This document shows, piece after piece, positions 28,494 through 37,046 of a stretch of 64,000 bases of DNA. Each line of letters starts with the position of its first letter. Positions within the stretch are counted from its first letter, which is position 1. Source of the stretch: Lachancea thermotolerans CBS 6340 (lineage: Eukaryota > Ascomycota > Saccharomycetes > Saccharomycetales > Saccharomycetaceae). The translations under genes and the position numbers were made by a program. The stretch spans positions 1,488,001 through 1,552,000 of the forward strand of contig NC_013082.1 of the NCBI RefSeq assembly GCF_000142805.1. Direction: 5' to 3'. A model generated the notes under the pieces. The model made no database searches. It saw only the letters and a program-made list of their open reading frames with translations, and was not told the DNA's origin.

Positions 28494-30062
28494 ATGGGGA
28501 AAAAGAAAGTCAAGAATAGTCAAGACCTAAGCAGCCTGGCTTCTAACAAAAGTCCAGTCCTGGAACTAAAATTTAATGAACCTTTGTTTGCGTTGGCCTG
28601 CCACCCCGAACAGGCTTTGCTCTTTAGCGGGCTTTCTACAGGCCATATATTATGCCACAGATATGAGCCCGACGCGCTTCAAAAACGTATGAAGAAGAAT
28701 GAGCATGCGGCGGCAAAGGCTAAAGAAGGTGAGCCTGCCGAAAACAAAAAATTTTGGACAGTAGTTGAAGCCCGGGAGGATGGCAGCTCAAACACTGAGG
28801 GATTTGAGCTTGTGTGGAAGACAAAGAGACACAAAGGAAGCGTGCGCTCTATTTGCCTTGACGCAGATGGAACGCACGTATACTCTATCGGGGCAGACTG
28901 CGTGTTAAAGAAGGCCAATTCACAGACGGGAAAGGTGGTCAAAAAGACGCAAGTCTCGCAAGATACTGGCGTAAAGTTTACTAAGATTGTCAAATCTGCC
29001 ACACACCCCTTTTTGCTGCTCGGCGATGAAAGCGGCAACGTGATAGTGCTGAACAGCGAAACTCTGGAGCTCAAGAACACAATTCGCGGGATTCACAACG
29101 GTGACGCCATTAACGACATCTTTCACTTCACTGGAAAGTCGATTCACAAGTTTGTGTCTTTGGGGCAGACCACGCTGGCGTACTGGGACGCACGTGAGTC
29201 CAACGAGGGCGACATGCAAATCCCAGCTGATGACCTGGACGCGAAGCGCAAAGTGCGTTTAAGTGAGGACCAAGAAGATGAGATACTATGCGGAACTTTT
29301 CTGGATCCCCAGGACGGCGAAACTTTGATCTGCGGCATGGGCGAGGGTATTTTGACTATATGGAAGCCCAAGAAAAACGATTTGGTTGACCAAATTAGCA
29401 GAATCAAAGTGAAGAAGGATGAGAGTCTTGACTGCATGATTTCTACTTTGCAGGACGATAGCTGCGTTTGGGTTGGATGTTCTGATGGCCACCTCTACAG
29501 AGTAAATGTTAAAACAAGCAAAGTTGTCGAGATCCGCAAACACAGCGGGTTGGACGAGGTTCTCTTCTTAGACTTAGACTCAGAGTACCGCTTAGTTTCG
29601 GGCGGCATGGACAAGGTTAAAATATGGGAATCTTCTGCCAGTGACGATGACGATCGCGAACAACAGGCGGAAATTGATAGCGATTCCAGCGCCAGCGAGA
29701 TGGGGCCGGACGATAGTAGCTCTAACTCTGAGCTTGAATCGGGCTCCGACGTTGAATTGGAGGAAGATCCTGAAGGTAGTGGCAGTGACGAAGACTCCGA
29801 TGAAAGCACATTTGAAGAAGGCGAGCTTGTGGGGCTCAGCAAGGAAGAGTTATTGAAAGAGCTAGACAAGGACTTATGTGGAAGCGACCAAGAAGAAGGT
29901 TCAAAACCCTCTCGTAAGAGAACCGCTGCAGACGGCGGCGATAATGGCGCCTCTAAGAAGTCGAAGGCCAAACAAAAACCAAAGCAGAAACAGCTGACGT
30001 CTAAGCAGCTACGAAACCTGCAAAAACATGAACACGGAATAAAAAGGTTTGAAGATTTGTAG
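28494..30062 (+). CDS. JIP5: WD-repeat protein of ribosome biogenesis (WDR55 family)
   Basis: 522 residues from the ATG at 28494; the frame runs upstream only to a GTG. MGKKKVKNSQDL matches the family start. S. cerevisiae Jip5 is about 492 residues, nucleolar, and needed for 60S production. WD-like repeats cover about residues 20-380 (LFALACHPEQALLFSGLSTGHI; KTKRHKGSVRSICLD; YSIGADCVLKKANSQTGKV; VSGGMDKVKIWE). A very acidic Asp/Glu/Ser tract follows (about 385-450), then a lysine-rich tail suited to nucleolar targeting. It ends about 120 bp before tRNA-Ile. Confidence 0.94.
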   Translation: MGKKKVKNSQDLSSLASNKSPVLELKFNEPLFALACHPEQALLFSGLSTGHILCHRYEPDALQKRMKKNEHAAAKAKEGEPAENKKFWTVVEAREDGSSNTEGFELVWKTKRHKGSVRSICLDADGTHVYSIGADCVLKKANSQTGKVVKKTQVSQDTGVKFTKIVKSATHPFLLLGDESGNVIVLNSETLELKNTIRGIHNGDAINDIFHFTGKSIHKFVSLGQTTLAYWDARESNEGDMQIPADDLDAKRKVRLSEDQEDEILCGTFLDPQDGETLICGMGEGILTIWKPKKNDLVDQISRIKVKKDESLDCMISTLQDDSCVWVGCSDGHLYRVNVKTSKVVEIRKHSGLDEVLFLDLDSEYRLVSGGMDKVKIWESSASDDDDREQQAEIDSDSSASEMGPDDSSSNSELESGSDVELEEDPEGSGSDEDSDESTFEEGELVGLSKEELLKELDKDLCGSDQEEGSKPSRKRTAADGGDNGASKKSKAKQKPKQKQLTSKQLRNLQKHEHGIKRFEDL

Positions 30063-30180
30063 GATTTAGCTGTGTACTAGAATAGATCTTTCGAATGGTA
30101 TGCACTTACACTGACAAGCTTCGAGTCATGAAGCCAATGTCACAGTCTGTCCTTCTCGATTAGTTTTCCAAAAAAAGAAT

Positions 30181-30253
30181 GGTCTCTAGCGGGATCGAAC
30201 CGCTGATCCCCGCGTTATTAGCACGGTGCCTTAACCAACTGGGCCAAGAGACC
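30181..30253 (-). tRNA. tRNA-Ile (anticodon AAT)
   Basis: 73 bases, reading GGTCTCTTGGCCCAGTTGG at its 5' end on the minus strand. The acceptor stem GGTCTCT/AGAGACC pairs. The anticodon arm is CCGTG-CTAATAA-CGCGG with AAT as anticodon (A34 becomes inosine). The T arm contains GGTTCGATCC, the internal B box. There is no intron. A run of seven T follows the 3' end as Pol III terminator. The sequence appears identical to the S. cerevisiae tRNA-Ile(AAU) as I remember it. Confidence 0.97.
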
Positions 30254-31345
30254 GGATCTGATGGTGGCTCGAGTAATCAATAAGTATATTAGCACTTCAT
30301 TTATCACGAACCTTGAAAGTGATTTATACAACTGAAACCGCCGTCAAGCTACTACAGCGTGTTTAATTAAAGAAATCTTATGGACACCTAACCTGTATTA
30401 TACATGAGAAGATGCCATGCACTAAAGAGCAATTATGCGTTGTTGACCAAGGACTTGCGCAAGAGGGCTCGTTGGCATTGGCTCATTAGTGCCGGTACAG
30501 ATCCGTGCTGCTCTGTCCTTGCTTCGTGCCCTAACAAGTTTTCGAGCGGTTGATTTTGAAAGCATGGCCTCATCGTTTTGACGCCAGTAATTTAGAAAGA
30601 GCCGAGCAGTCCTATCGCGCCCGCTATTCGAGACTGCTCGCTAAGGGAAGGTGGAATCTTCAAGCGATCTGCATGCCAACGTATGTCCTGCAGATCCTAA
30701 AAACGCCGCAAATCTTAAAAAAAAAAAAGTTTGACCACCAGCTGGTATCCGGTGAATCATCACTTTGCCGAGGGAGCCAGCATGCAACATAATATGCTAT
30801 AGGCGAAGCGACCAGTTTTCACAGGAAAGACTTCTAGTGCATATTCGCGTGTTGCTTACTCTCTGGTTGACCGTTGTGGCACATCTGCGCTTTGAAAAAG
30901 TGGTGAATTCAACATTCCACAGTGTTAAGTATTCGTAGCCGAAATATTTGGCGCCTCTAATACGCTTTCTACCCGTAATTGACTCACTATTTGCGCGTTA
31001 CATAATCCGGCATTGAGGCGATGAGGCGGTGAGGAATTTCGCGTATTATGCGGAGCCTCCAGAACAGTCCGTTCTAGGCTTCGATGATGGAGACTTTGCA
31101 GTTCAGTAGACACGCGCGCTGCTTCCCACTACGGGCTTTTGAAATGCTAAAAAAAGGTCAAAGACTATATTCTTTGATTCAAAGGGCTCGCGGAAGCTTA
31201 ATATAACAAGAAAATAGATTTCTGAATACAGTTTAGAGATTCGAAGGCAGAGAAGTGGAGTCCTCCAAGCTTAGACCCAACAAATAGTGAGGCCTTCAAG
31301 GAGCGAGCTCGCAGTACGCCAACAATTGCTTCATCTTCAGACACC
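30254..31345. other. Intergenic region at the boundary of the two synteny blocks
   Basis: 1092 bp between tRNA-Ile and SMF1. It contains an A-run near 30717 and an 81-codon frame without recognisable content. I looked for solo LTR ends and target-site repeats near the tRNA and saw none. The distal part should be the SMF1 promoter. Confidence 0.55.
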
Positions 31346-32896
31346 ATGGCAGCTGTTATAGCAGAGCTGAACACCGAAGAACGCCAAGAAAGGTCGCGGC
31401 CCATATTGTCCAAGTTCGGACACAAGGTTAAGAGCGTCCTGAGCAAGTACATGAAATTTGTGGGACCAGGCCTCATGGTAAGTGTTGCGTATATGGACCC
31501 AGGTAACTACTCGACTGCAGTTGACGCAGGTGCCAGAAATCGGTTCGCGCTTCTTTTCGTGGTACTTCTGTCGAACATCATAGCGATCTTTCTGCAGTCA
31601 CTCTGTATCAAATTGGGCACGGTTACGGGGTTGGATTTGTCGCGCGCGTGCCGCAAGTATCTACCCCGCTGGATGAACTGGACGCTGTACTTTTTTGCAG
31701 AAGCAGCCATCATAGCCACAGATGTGGCCGAGGTGATTGGTTCTGCTGTGGCACTTAATATCTTGATCAAGGTGCCTTTGGCGGCTGGCGTGGCCATCAC
31801 TGTGGTCGACGTGCTGTTTGTCATGATCGCGTACAAGCCTGGCTGCTCTTCCATGAGGTTTGTGAGGTTCTTCGAGTTCGCTGTTGCTGCCCTTGTGATG
31901 GGTGTATGTGTGTGCTTCTGTGTCGAGCTTGCATTCATCCCAAAAATACCAGTCGGTGTTGTGATGCGTGGCTTTGCACCTTCCAAAGAGATGTTCCAAG
32001 GGAATGGTATTTACATTGCAACTTCAATTCTCGGTGCTACTGTGATGCCGCATTCTTTGTTTCTCGGCTCTGGACTGGTACAGCCCAGATTGCTAGAGTA
32101 CGATTTACAAAATGGGTACTATAGCGCTGTTACGACCGATGAGGCAGAATCCTCTCCAGATTCTGATGAGAAGAATTCAGAAGAAAAGCTGGACAAGAGA
32201 TACCAAAACTACAAACCAACGATGGCTGCGATAAGTTACGCATTAAAATATTCCATATCAGAGCTGGCCATTACCCTTTTCACGTTTGCCCTTTTCGTCA
32301 ACGCATCTATCCTGATTATTTCGGGTGCCACATTATATGGTTCCCCAGAGGCCGTCGACGCCGACTTGTACACTATTCATCACCTTTTGTCGAAAACTCT
32401 GGCCCCTATAGCAGGTACCATTTTCATGTTAGCATTGCTCATGAGCGGTCAATCTGCAGGTATCGTCTGTACTATTGCTGGTCAGATTGTTAGTGAAGGT
32501 CATATTAACTGGAAGCTGAAACCATGGAAGAGACGCGTAGCCACACGGCTTATTTCTATAATTCCATGTCTCGCAATTTCACTCAGTATCGGTCGCACTG
32601 CTCTTTCCAAAGCATTAAATGCTTCACAAGTTGTTCTTTCTTTGCTGCTTCCCTTCCTAACAGCACCATTAATCTATTTTACCTGCAAAAAGTCTGTGAT
32701 GAGTGTTAGGAAATACGGAGCCGAAGATGGCGATATCTCATCGGATCTTGATTCAGAGAATGGTAGCGGAGAAACTGTTGACATGTCCAATAACTGGGTG
32801 ACATCCATCATCGCTGTCGTTGTTTGGCTCTTCATCTCAGTTTTGAACGTCTACGCGATAGTCCAGCTAGGCCTTTCGCATGGCGATATTAGCTAG
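31346..32896 (+). CDS. SMF1: Nramp-family divalent metal (Mn2+) transporter
   Basis: 516 residues; S. cerevisiae Smf1 is about 575. It is a proton-coupled Mn2+/Fe2+ importer of the plasma membrane, with about 11 membrane segments. Metal-site motifs are intact: DPGNY at 51-55 in the first helix and the MPHS motif (GATVMPHSLFLGSGL) in the sixth. Other Nramp signatures include AEAAIIATDVAEVIG and LMSGQSAGIVCT. The C-terminus NVYAIVQLGLSHGDIS matches Smf1 rather than Smf2 or Smf3, and the HRP1-TRM11 neighbours agree. A lysine-rich N-terminus may take ubiquitin. The last codons are duplicated past the stop. Confidence 0.95.
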   Translation: MAAVIAELNTEERQERSRPILSKFGHKVKSVLSKYMKFVGPGLMVSVAYMDPGNYSTAVDAGARNRFALLFVVLLSNIIAIFLQSLCIKLGTVTGLDLSRACRKYLPRWMNWTLYFFAEAAIIATDVAEVIGSAVALNILIKVPLAAGVAITVVDVLFVMIAYKPGCSSMRFVRFFEFAVAALVMGVCVCFCVELAFIPKIPVGVVMRGFAPSKEMFQGNGIYIATSILGATVMPHSLFLGSGLVQPRLLEYDLQNGYYSAVTTDEAESSPDSDEKNSEEKLDKRYQNYKPTMAAISYALKYSISELAITLFTFALFVNASILIISGATLYGSPEAVDADLYTIHHLLSKTLAPIAGTIFMLALLMSGQSAGIVCTIAGQIVSEGHINWKLKPWKRRVATRLISIIPCLAISLSIGRTALSKALNASQVVLSLLLPFLTAPLIYFTCKKSVMSVRKYGAEDGDISSDLDSENGSGETVDMSNNWVTSIIAVVVWLFISVLNVYAIVQLGLSHGDIS

Positions 32897-32922
32897 GCCT
32901 TTTGCATGACGATATTAGCTAG
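32866..32922 (+). repeat. 26-bp tandem duplication spanning the SMF1 stop codon
   Basis: Unit 1 (32866-32891) and unit 2 (32892-32917) are 26 bp with two differences, both C/T or G/A. GCTAG then starts a third partial unit at 32918-32922. The TAG stop lies at the start of unit 2, so the coding C-terminus is unchanged and the second copy falls in the 3' UTR. Confidence 0.9.
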
Positions 32923-33017
32923 CGGTGTGCATTCTTGACAACCTCAGCGCTGAACAGCTGCAATTTCGGAATTTCAATTCATGACAATTATTATACATAT
33001 AGTTATCGAACGATTAC

Positions 33018-34784
33018 TTATCTAGAGTAAGGATGGTAGCCATTGTTGTTGCGCCTGGAATAACCGCTACGTCCTCCACGGTAGCCGCTGCGGTCACGGT
33101 TCCGGAAACCTGAGCGGTAACTCCCACGACCGCCGTTGTCGCGGTCGTCGCGACCGTCGCGGCCGTCACGGCCATCGCGACTATTACGATTATCACGGCC
33201 ATCGCGTCCGTCACGGTTATCACGGCCTTCGCGACCGTTGTCGCGAGGGTTTCCTGACCTTGGGCCCCTGGGTGCGTTTGTTGGGGGGGAAGACACCCTT
33301 CTTTCGATGTTGTTGTCGCCGTCGTTGCGCTCTTCAGCCTTGTCTTCTGATCCAATGGTGGGAACGTCAGAGGCTTCTTGAGTTGGCGTGTCAGACTGGG
33401 AGGCAGCTGGAGGCATCCCAGGCATCCCAGGCATCATACCGGTCATCATTTGCTGCATTTGCTGCATTTGCTGCTGGTACATTTGTGAATAGTCGACACC
33501 GGTCTGCTGTTGCATTTGGGCGTAATACTCTTGCATTTTGTTGTAGTACTCGGCCATGGCTTGAGGATTGAACATAGGGTTGAAGTTGCCCATCATTGGA
33601 TTCTGGAACATATTGAACTGCGCGGAGCCAAAAGGCGCCTGTGTTTTTTGTTGTTGCTGCTGCTTTTGAAGGTGTCTTGGCTCAGCTCTCTTGATCTCAA
33701 TTCTCTTTCCTTTGAATTCAATGAACTTGTTCTCACACACACGGTCCACTGCATCAGGTGTGTCATAGGTGATGAAGCCGAATCCCCTAGATCTCCCTGT
33801 GTCCTTGTCCAACATAAGCTGGGCGTCGATGATAGTACCCCACTGGGAGAAAAACTCCTCGAACTCTTTGGGTCTGACATCAGGACCGATACCGCCAACA
33901 AAAATCTTACCTGTTTTGTCTTGCTCTTCACGAGGGATTGCTCTTTTTGGGTCGATGACTTTACCATCAAGAATATGCTGGGTCTTTACAACTTCATCTA
34001 CGCTAGAAGCTTCTGCGAAAGTTAAAAAACCAAATCCTCTGGATCTACCAGTTGCATTGTCCCTCATAATTTTGAGATCAGTTACTTGGCCGTATTTGGA
34101 GAAATAGTCCTTTAGGTTGTCCTCAGTGGTTTCCCAGTTCAAGCCGCCAATGAACATTTTACAAATGTCACGCGAAAGGTCGGCCTTGTTGGTTCTCTGT
34201 TCAGCAGCAGAGCCGGGCCCGGAGGCGCCCCCCTGTTGAAACTGAGGCATGCTTTGCTGCAACTGTTGAAGTTGTTGCCACTGTTGCATGTTGGGCATAC
34301 CAGGCATCCCAGGCATTCCGGTCATGCTGGGCATCCCGGGCATCGAAGGCATTGCAGGCATTCCGGGCATAGCTGGGGGTGCTGATGCAGTCGATGTCGC
34401 GGGGACCGCGGCTGTGTCTGAGGTGCTTGAGGGATCTTTAGTCTGCGATTCTGTAGAGCTATTGTTGTTACCGCTAGCCGCCTGCTGGAGCTGGCTCAAG
34501 TTAGACGACAACGCTTGAAGCGCTGCAAGCTGGTCAAGGGATGAAGAGGCGGCAGGCGCTGGCGCGGGCTGCGCAACAGCTGCTGGCTGCGCAGCTTCTG
34601 TCGAAGCTGAGGCCGCCGCCCCAGCACCCTGGGGCTTGGAGGTGTCCGCGCTTTGCGCATTCGCCGCTGAGGCTGCTACTTCTTGTTTAGTGGGTTCAGC
34701 CGCCGTGGTAGCGGCAGTCGTGGAGGTGGCGTTGGAGTCGTCACCGTAGATGTCGTTAAAGTCTTCGTCGTCCGAGAAACTCAT
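33018..34784 (-). CDS. HRP1: Nuclear polyadenylated RNA-binding protein, cleavage factor IB
   Basis: 588 residues; S. cerevisiae Hrp1/Nab4 is about 534. It binds the UA-rich efficiency element in 3'-end formation and shuttles in mRNA export. Two RRMs lie in tandem at about 208-370: RNP2/RNP1 pairs KMFIGGL / RSRGFGFLTF and KIFVGGI / RSRGFGFITY. The N-terminal third is Ala/Gln/Ser-rich with a Met-Pro-Gly-Met-Pro series. The C-terminal part has a Gln/Met-rich segment, then an Arg-Asp-Gly-rich tract and RGG/SYR motifs, likely targets of the arginine methyltransferase Hmt1. It is divergent from TRM11. Confidence 0.95.
   Translation of the reverse strand: MSFSDDEDFNDIYGDDSNATSTTAATTAAEPTKQEVAASAANAQSADTSKPQGAGAAASASTEAAQPAAVAQPAPAPAASSSLDQLAALQALSSNLSQLQQAASGNNNSSTESQTKDPSSTSDTAAVPATSTASAPPAMPGMPAMPSMPGMPSMTGMPGMPGMPNMQQWQQLQQLQQSMPQFQQGGASGPGSAAEQRTNKADLSRDICKMFIGGLNWETTEDNLKDYFSKYGQVTDLKIMRDNATGRSRGFGFLTFAEASSVDEVVKTQHILDGKVIDPKRAIPREEQDKTGKIFVGGIGPDVRPKEFEEFFSQWGTIIDAQLMLDKDTGRSRGFGFITYDTPDAVDRVCENKFIEFKGKRIEIKRAEPRHLQKQQQQQKTQAPFGSAQFNMFQNPMMGNFNPMFNPQAMAEYYNKMQEYYAQMQQQTGVDYSQMYQQQMQQMQQMMTGMMPGMPGMPPAASQSDTPTQEASDVPTIGSEDKAEERNDGDNNIERRVSSPPTNAPRGPRSGNPRDNGREGRDNRDGRDGRDNRNSRDGRDGRDGRDDRDNGGRGSYRSGFRNRDRSGYRGGRSGYSRRNNNGYHPYSR
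33100..33245 (-). repeat. Arg-Asp(-Gly) coding repeat in the HRP1 C-terminus
   Basis: Degenerate tandem array of 6-12 bp units encoding runs of RD, RDG and RDN (for example RDGRDGRDDRDNGG). On the plus strand it appears as repeated CGaCCGTCgCGgCC-like words. It is low-complexity and probably variable in length between strains. Confidence 0.75.
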
Positions 34785-35597
34785 GTTGTGGTGGTGTCGG
34801 TGCTAGGGAGAGTAATGCCGCGCTCGTCCAAACTGCTGGGTAGATACGAGGGTACTAAGTAGGTATAAAGAGACTACTTATGCAGTCGTCTCGAGTTTTC
34901 TTGTGCCTGGGTTGTTGTGTCAGGTTTCCGCGCGCCCACCAATCTAATAGATGCACAATCTGTCTAAAAAGCTAAACGATTTAAAACTATCCACAGTCTT
35001 AATATACCTGCTGGTTTTCAAACGCAGTGCCGGTAATTTGTGTGTCTAATTTCTTCTAAAATTACCACTTCAGCTGAATGTCAAAATGGCTCCTATGGCT
35101 ATACAGATTATCCAGTAACTTTTAAATCGTATCCGTAGTTTCCAAAGAAAAGGGTTAGTACGTCCGAATCCTGATCTTGTAGTCAGTGCTCGTTAGAACT
35201 TGGCGGGTTGGAGGCTTGGGACAAATACCTTTTTCAATTTCCTTCTCCTTTATATACTGGCAAAAGCTCAGAGGATGAAATTTTGAAGGGAAATATTTTA
35301 GAGAGCCGGGTAAGAACAAGTTAATATCAATCGCGACAGAGCATGACAAGACAAGATTAGGTTAAAGGACCCTGAATTGGGCAGACTGGCGCCTCAAGAG
35401 GCCTGTAAACAAGTTGCCGCGCGTGTCTTGATATGTAGAGATAGCGTATGGCAGCAGAAGTTCCCTTTGTCCGAAGCATTTAGGGGTTTCTAACGGCTTT
35501 TGTCTCTGACAGGGCAAATTTTTCGACATTGAAATTAAGATGGTGAGCGCATCGCATCGCATCAGCGTGGGCATCGGTGACCAGGAAAGCGCGCGAA
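34785..35597. other. Divergent promoter between HRP1 and TRM11
   Basis: 813 bp. Near TRM11 there is an RRPE-like AAATTTTTC at 35516-35524 and a three-fold GCATC repeat at 35549-35563 that overlaps a PAC-like word on the minus strand. The rest shows no gene. Short frames on both strands are not supported. Confidence 0.55.
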
Positions 35598-36911
35598 ATG
35601 GTCAAAAAATATTTGCTCTTCATGGTGCAGACGCACCTGAACTTTAGGCTCGCGGAGTTGGAATCGCTGGCGGACTTGTTCGGCGTGAAGACGGTGGATT
35701 TCAGCAAATACGACGAGGGCTCGCCGTTTTTCATCGTGGAGCTGGAGAATGACGCGCAGGCTAGGGCATGGATCTCGAGGTCAATTTTGACACGCGGGAT
35801 CTATGAGTATTGGGGCCAGGGGACCACATACGAGGAGCTGCACCGCGAGATCCAGGCCAACCCGCTGTTTAAGCAGTTCAAGGCCGAGTACAGAAACTCG
35901 ACGTTTAAGTTTGAATTCGACAGCTTTGGCGGAAGCTCGTCCGGGAAACTGGACCGCGTAGCGTGCATTGAGTCTTTCAAATACCTGGAGTTCCAGGGCA
36001 AGATTCGCATGAAAAATCCAGACCAAGTGTTCACGGTGATCGAGGAATACGAGCCTTTGAGCGACAACGTTGCCGGTGAGAAGGCGTTGCGGATGTTCTT
36101 TGGGCGGGAGGTGCAGAAGAGTGACCGTTTATGCGGCGCACTGGAAAAGTACGACCTCAAGAAAAGGCCCTACAAGGGAACCACCAGTTTCGAGGCCGAG
36201 CTGTCGCTGGTGAGTGCGAACATCGCGCAGGTGAAGCCTGGCACGGTGATGTACGATCCGTTTGCGGGCACGGGATCTTTCTTGGTTGCGGGTGGACACT
36301 ACAAGGCCTTGGTTATCGGGTCGGACATCGACGGCCGGATGATCAGGGGCAAGGGCTCGCAAACAATAAAGGCCAACTTCAAAAGGTACGGCGAGAGCCT
36401 CCAGTTTCTGGATGTGGTCACGATGGACTTTACGCACAACGCACTGCGGAGCGACTTCCTGATAGACACGATCCTCTGCGACCCCCCTTACGGGATTCGT
36501 GAGAGTATCAAGGTGCTGGGCGCCAGAGACCCTGAGCGTTTTGTGGGCAAGGAGGACGTCGAGATCGACGGGAAGAAAGCGTACTTGCACCGAGACTATA
36601 TTCCTACAAAGAAGCCGTACTCTTTGGACGCTCTGCTGGACGACCTACTGCAGTTTGCGTCACAGAGGCTGCCTCTGAACGGGAGGCTCGCGTTCTGGAT
36701 GCCGGTTGCGAACGACGAAAACATCGAGACCGTCATCCCGCTGCACGCGAACTTGGAGCTCAAATACAACTGTGTCCAAGAATTCAACAAGTGGTCGAGA
36801 AGACTGCTGGTGTACGTCAACCGGGGCGACGGGTTCCAGGGGCCCACGAACGCTGGCCTGGAGCGGTCGAAAGCCAATTTCAGAGACCGTTATTTTAGCG
36901 GGTTTAATTAA
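35598..36911 (+). CDS. TRM11: Catalytic subunit of tRNA m2G10 methyltransferase
   Basis: 437 residues from the ATG at 35598 (S. cerevisiae about 433). The upstream frame starts only at a GTG; MVKKYLLFMVQTHLNFR aligns with the family start. With Trm112 it methylates G10 of tRNAs. A THUMP-related N-terminal domain precedes a Rossmann methyltransferase: SAM motif DPFAGTGSFLVAGG, acidic motif GSDIDGRMIRG, and catalytic DPPYGIRESIKVLG. It is highly similar to the S. cerevisiae protein through FNKWSRRLLVYVNRG. The G+C content rises along this gene toward the rich island downstream. Confidence 0.97.
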   Translation: MVKKYLLFMVQTHLNFRLAELESLADLFGVKTVDFSKYDEGSPFFIVELENDAQARAWISRSILTRGIYEYWGQGTTYEELHREIQANPLFKQFKAEYRNSTFKFEFDSFGGSSSGKLDRVACIESFKYLEFQGKIRMKNPDQVFTVIEEYEPLSDNVAGEKALRMFFGREVQKSDRLCGALEKYDLKKRPYKGTTSFEAELSLVSANIAQVKPGTVMYDPFAGTGSFLVAGGHYKALVIGSDIDGRMIRGKGSQTIKANFKRYGESLQFLDVVTMDFTHNALRSDFLIDTILCDPPYGIRESIKVLGARDPERFVGKEDVEIDGKKAYLHRDYIPTKKPYSLDALLDDLLQFASQRLPLNGRLAFWMPVANDENIETVIPLHANLELKYNCVQEFNKWSRRLLVYVNRGDGFQGPTNAGLERSKANFRDRYFSGFN

Positions 36912-37046
36912 TGCATTTTTCAGGTAACGGGTGAGTAAACCTTCTATATAAACGAATAAGAGCAGAAAAGCAGACTAGTGGGGAGAGAATGGATCAGCAT
37001 GCGCGCGCACGCAGAGGGAGAGAGAGAGAAGATGCATTGATTATTG

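Noticed and set aside
30254-31345. Possible solo LTR next to tRNA-Ile
   Set aside because: No TG...CA-ended element with flanking 5-bp duplication could be found by eye.
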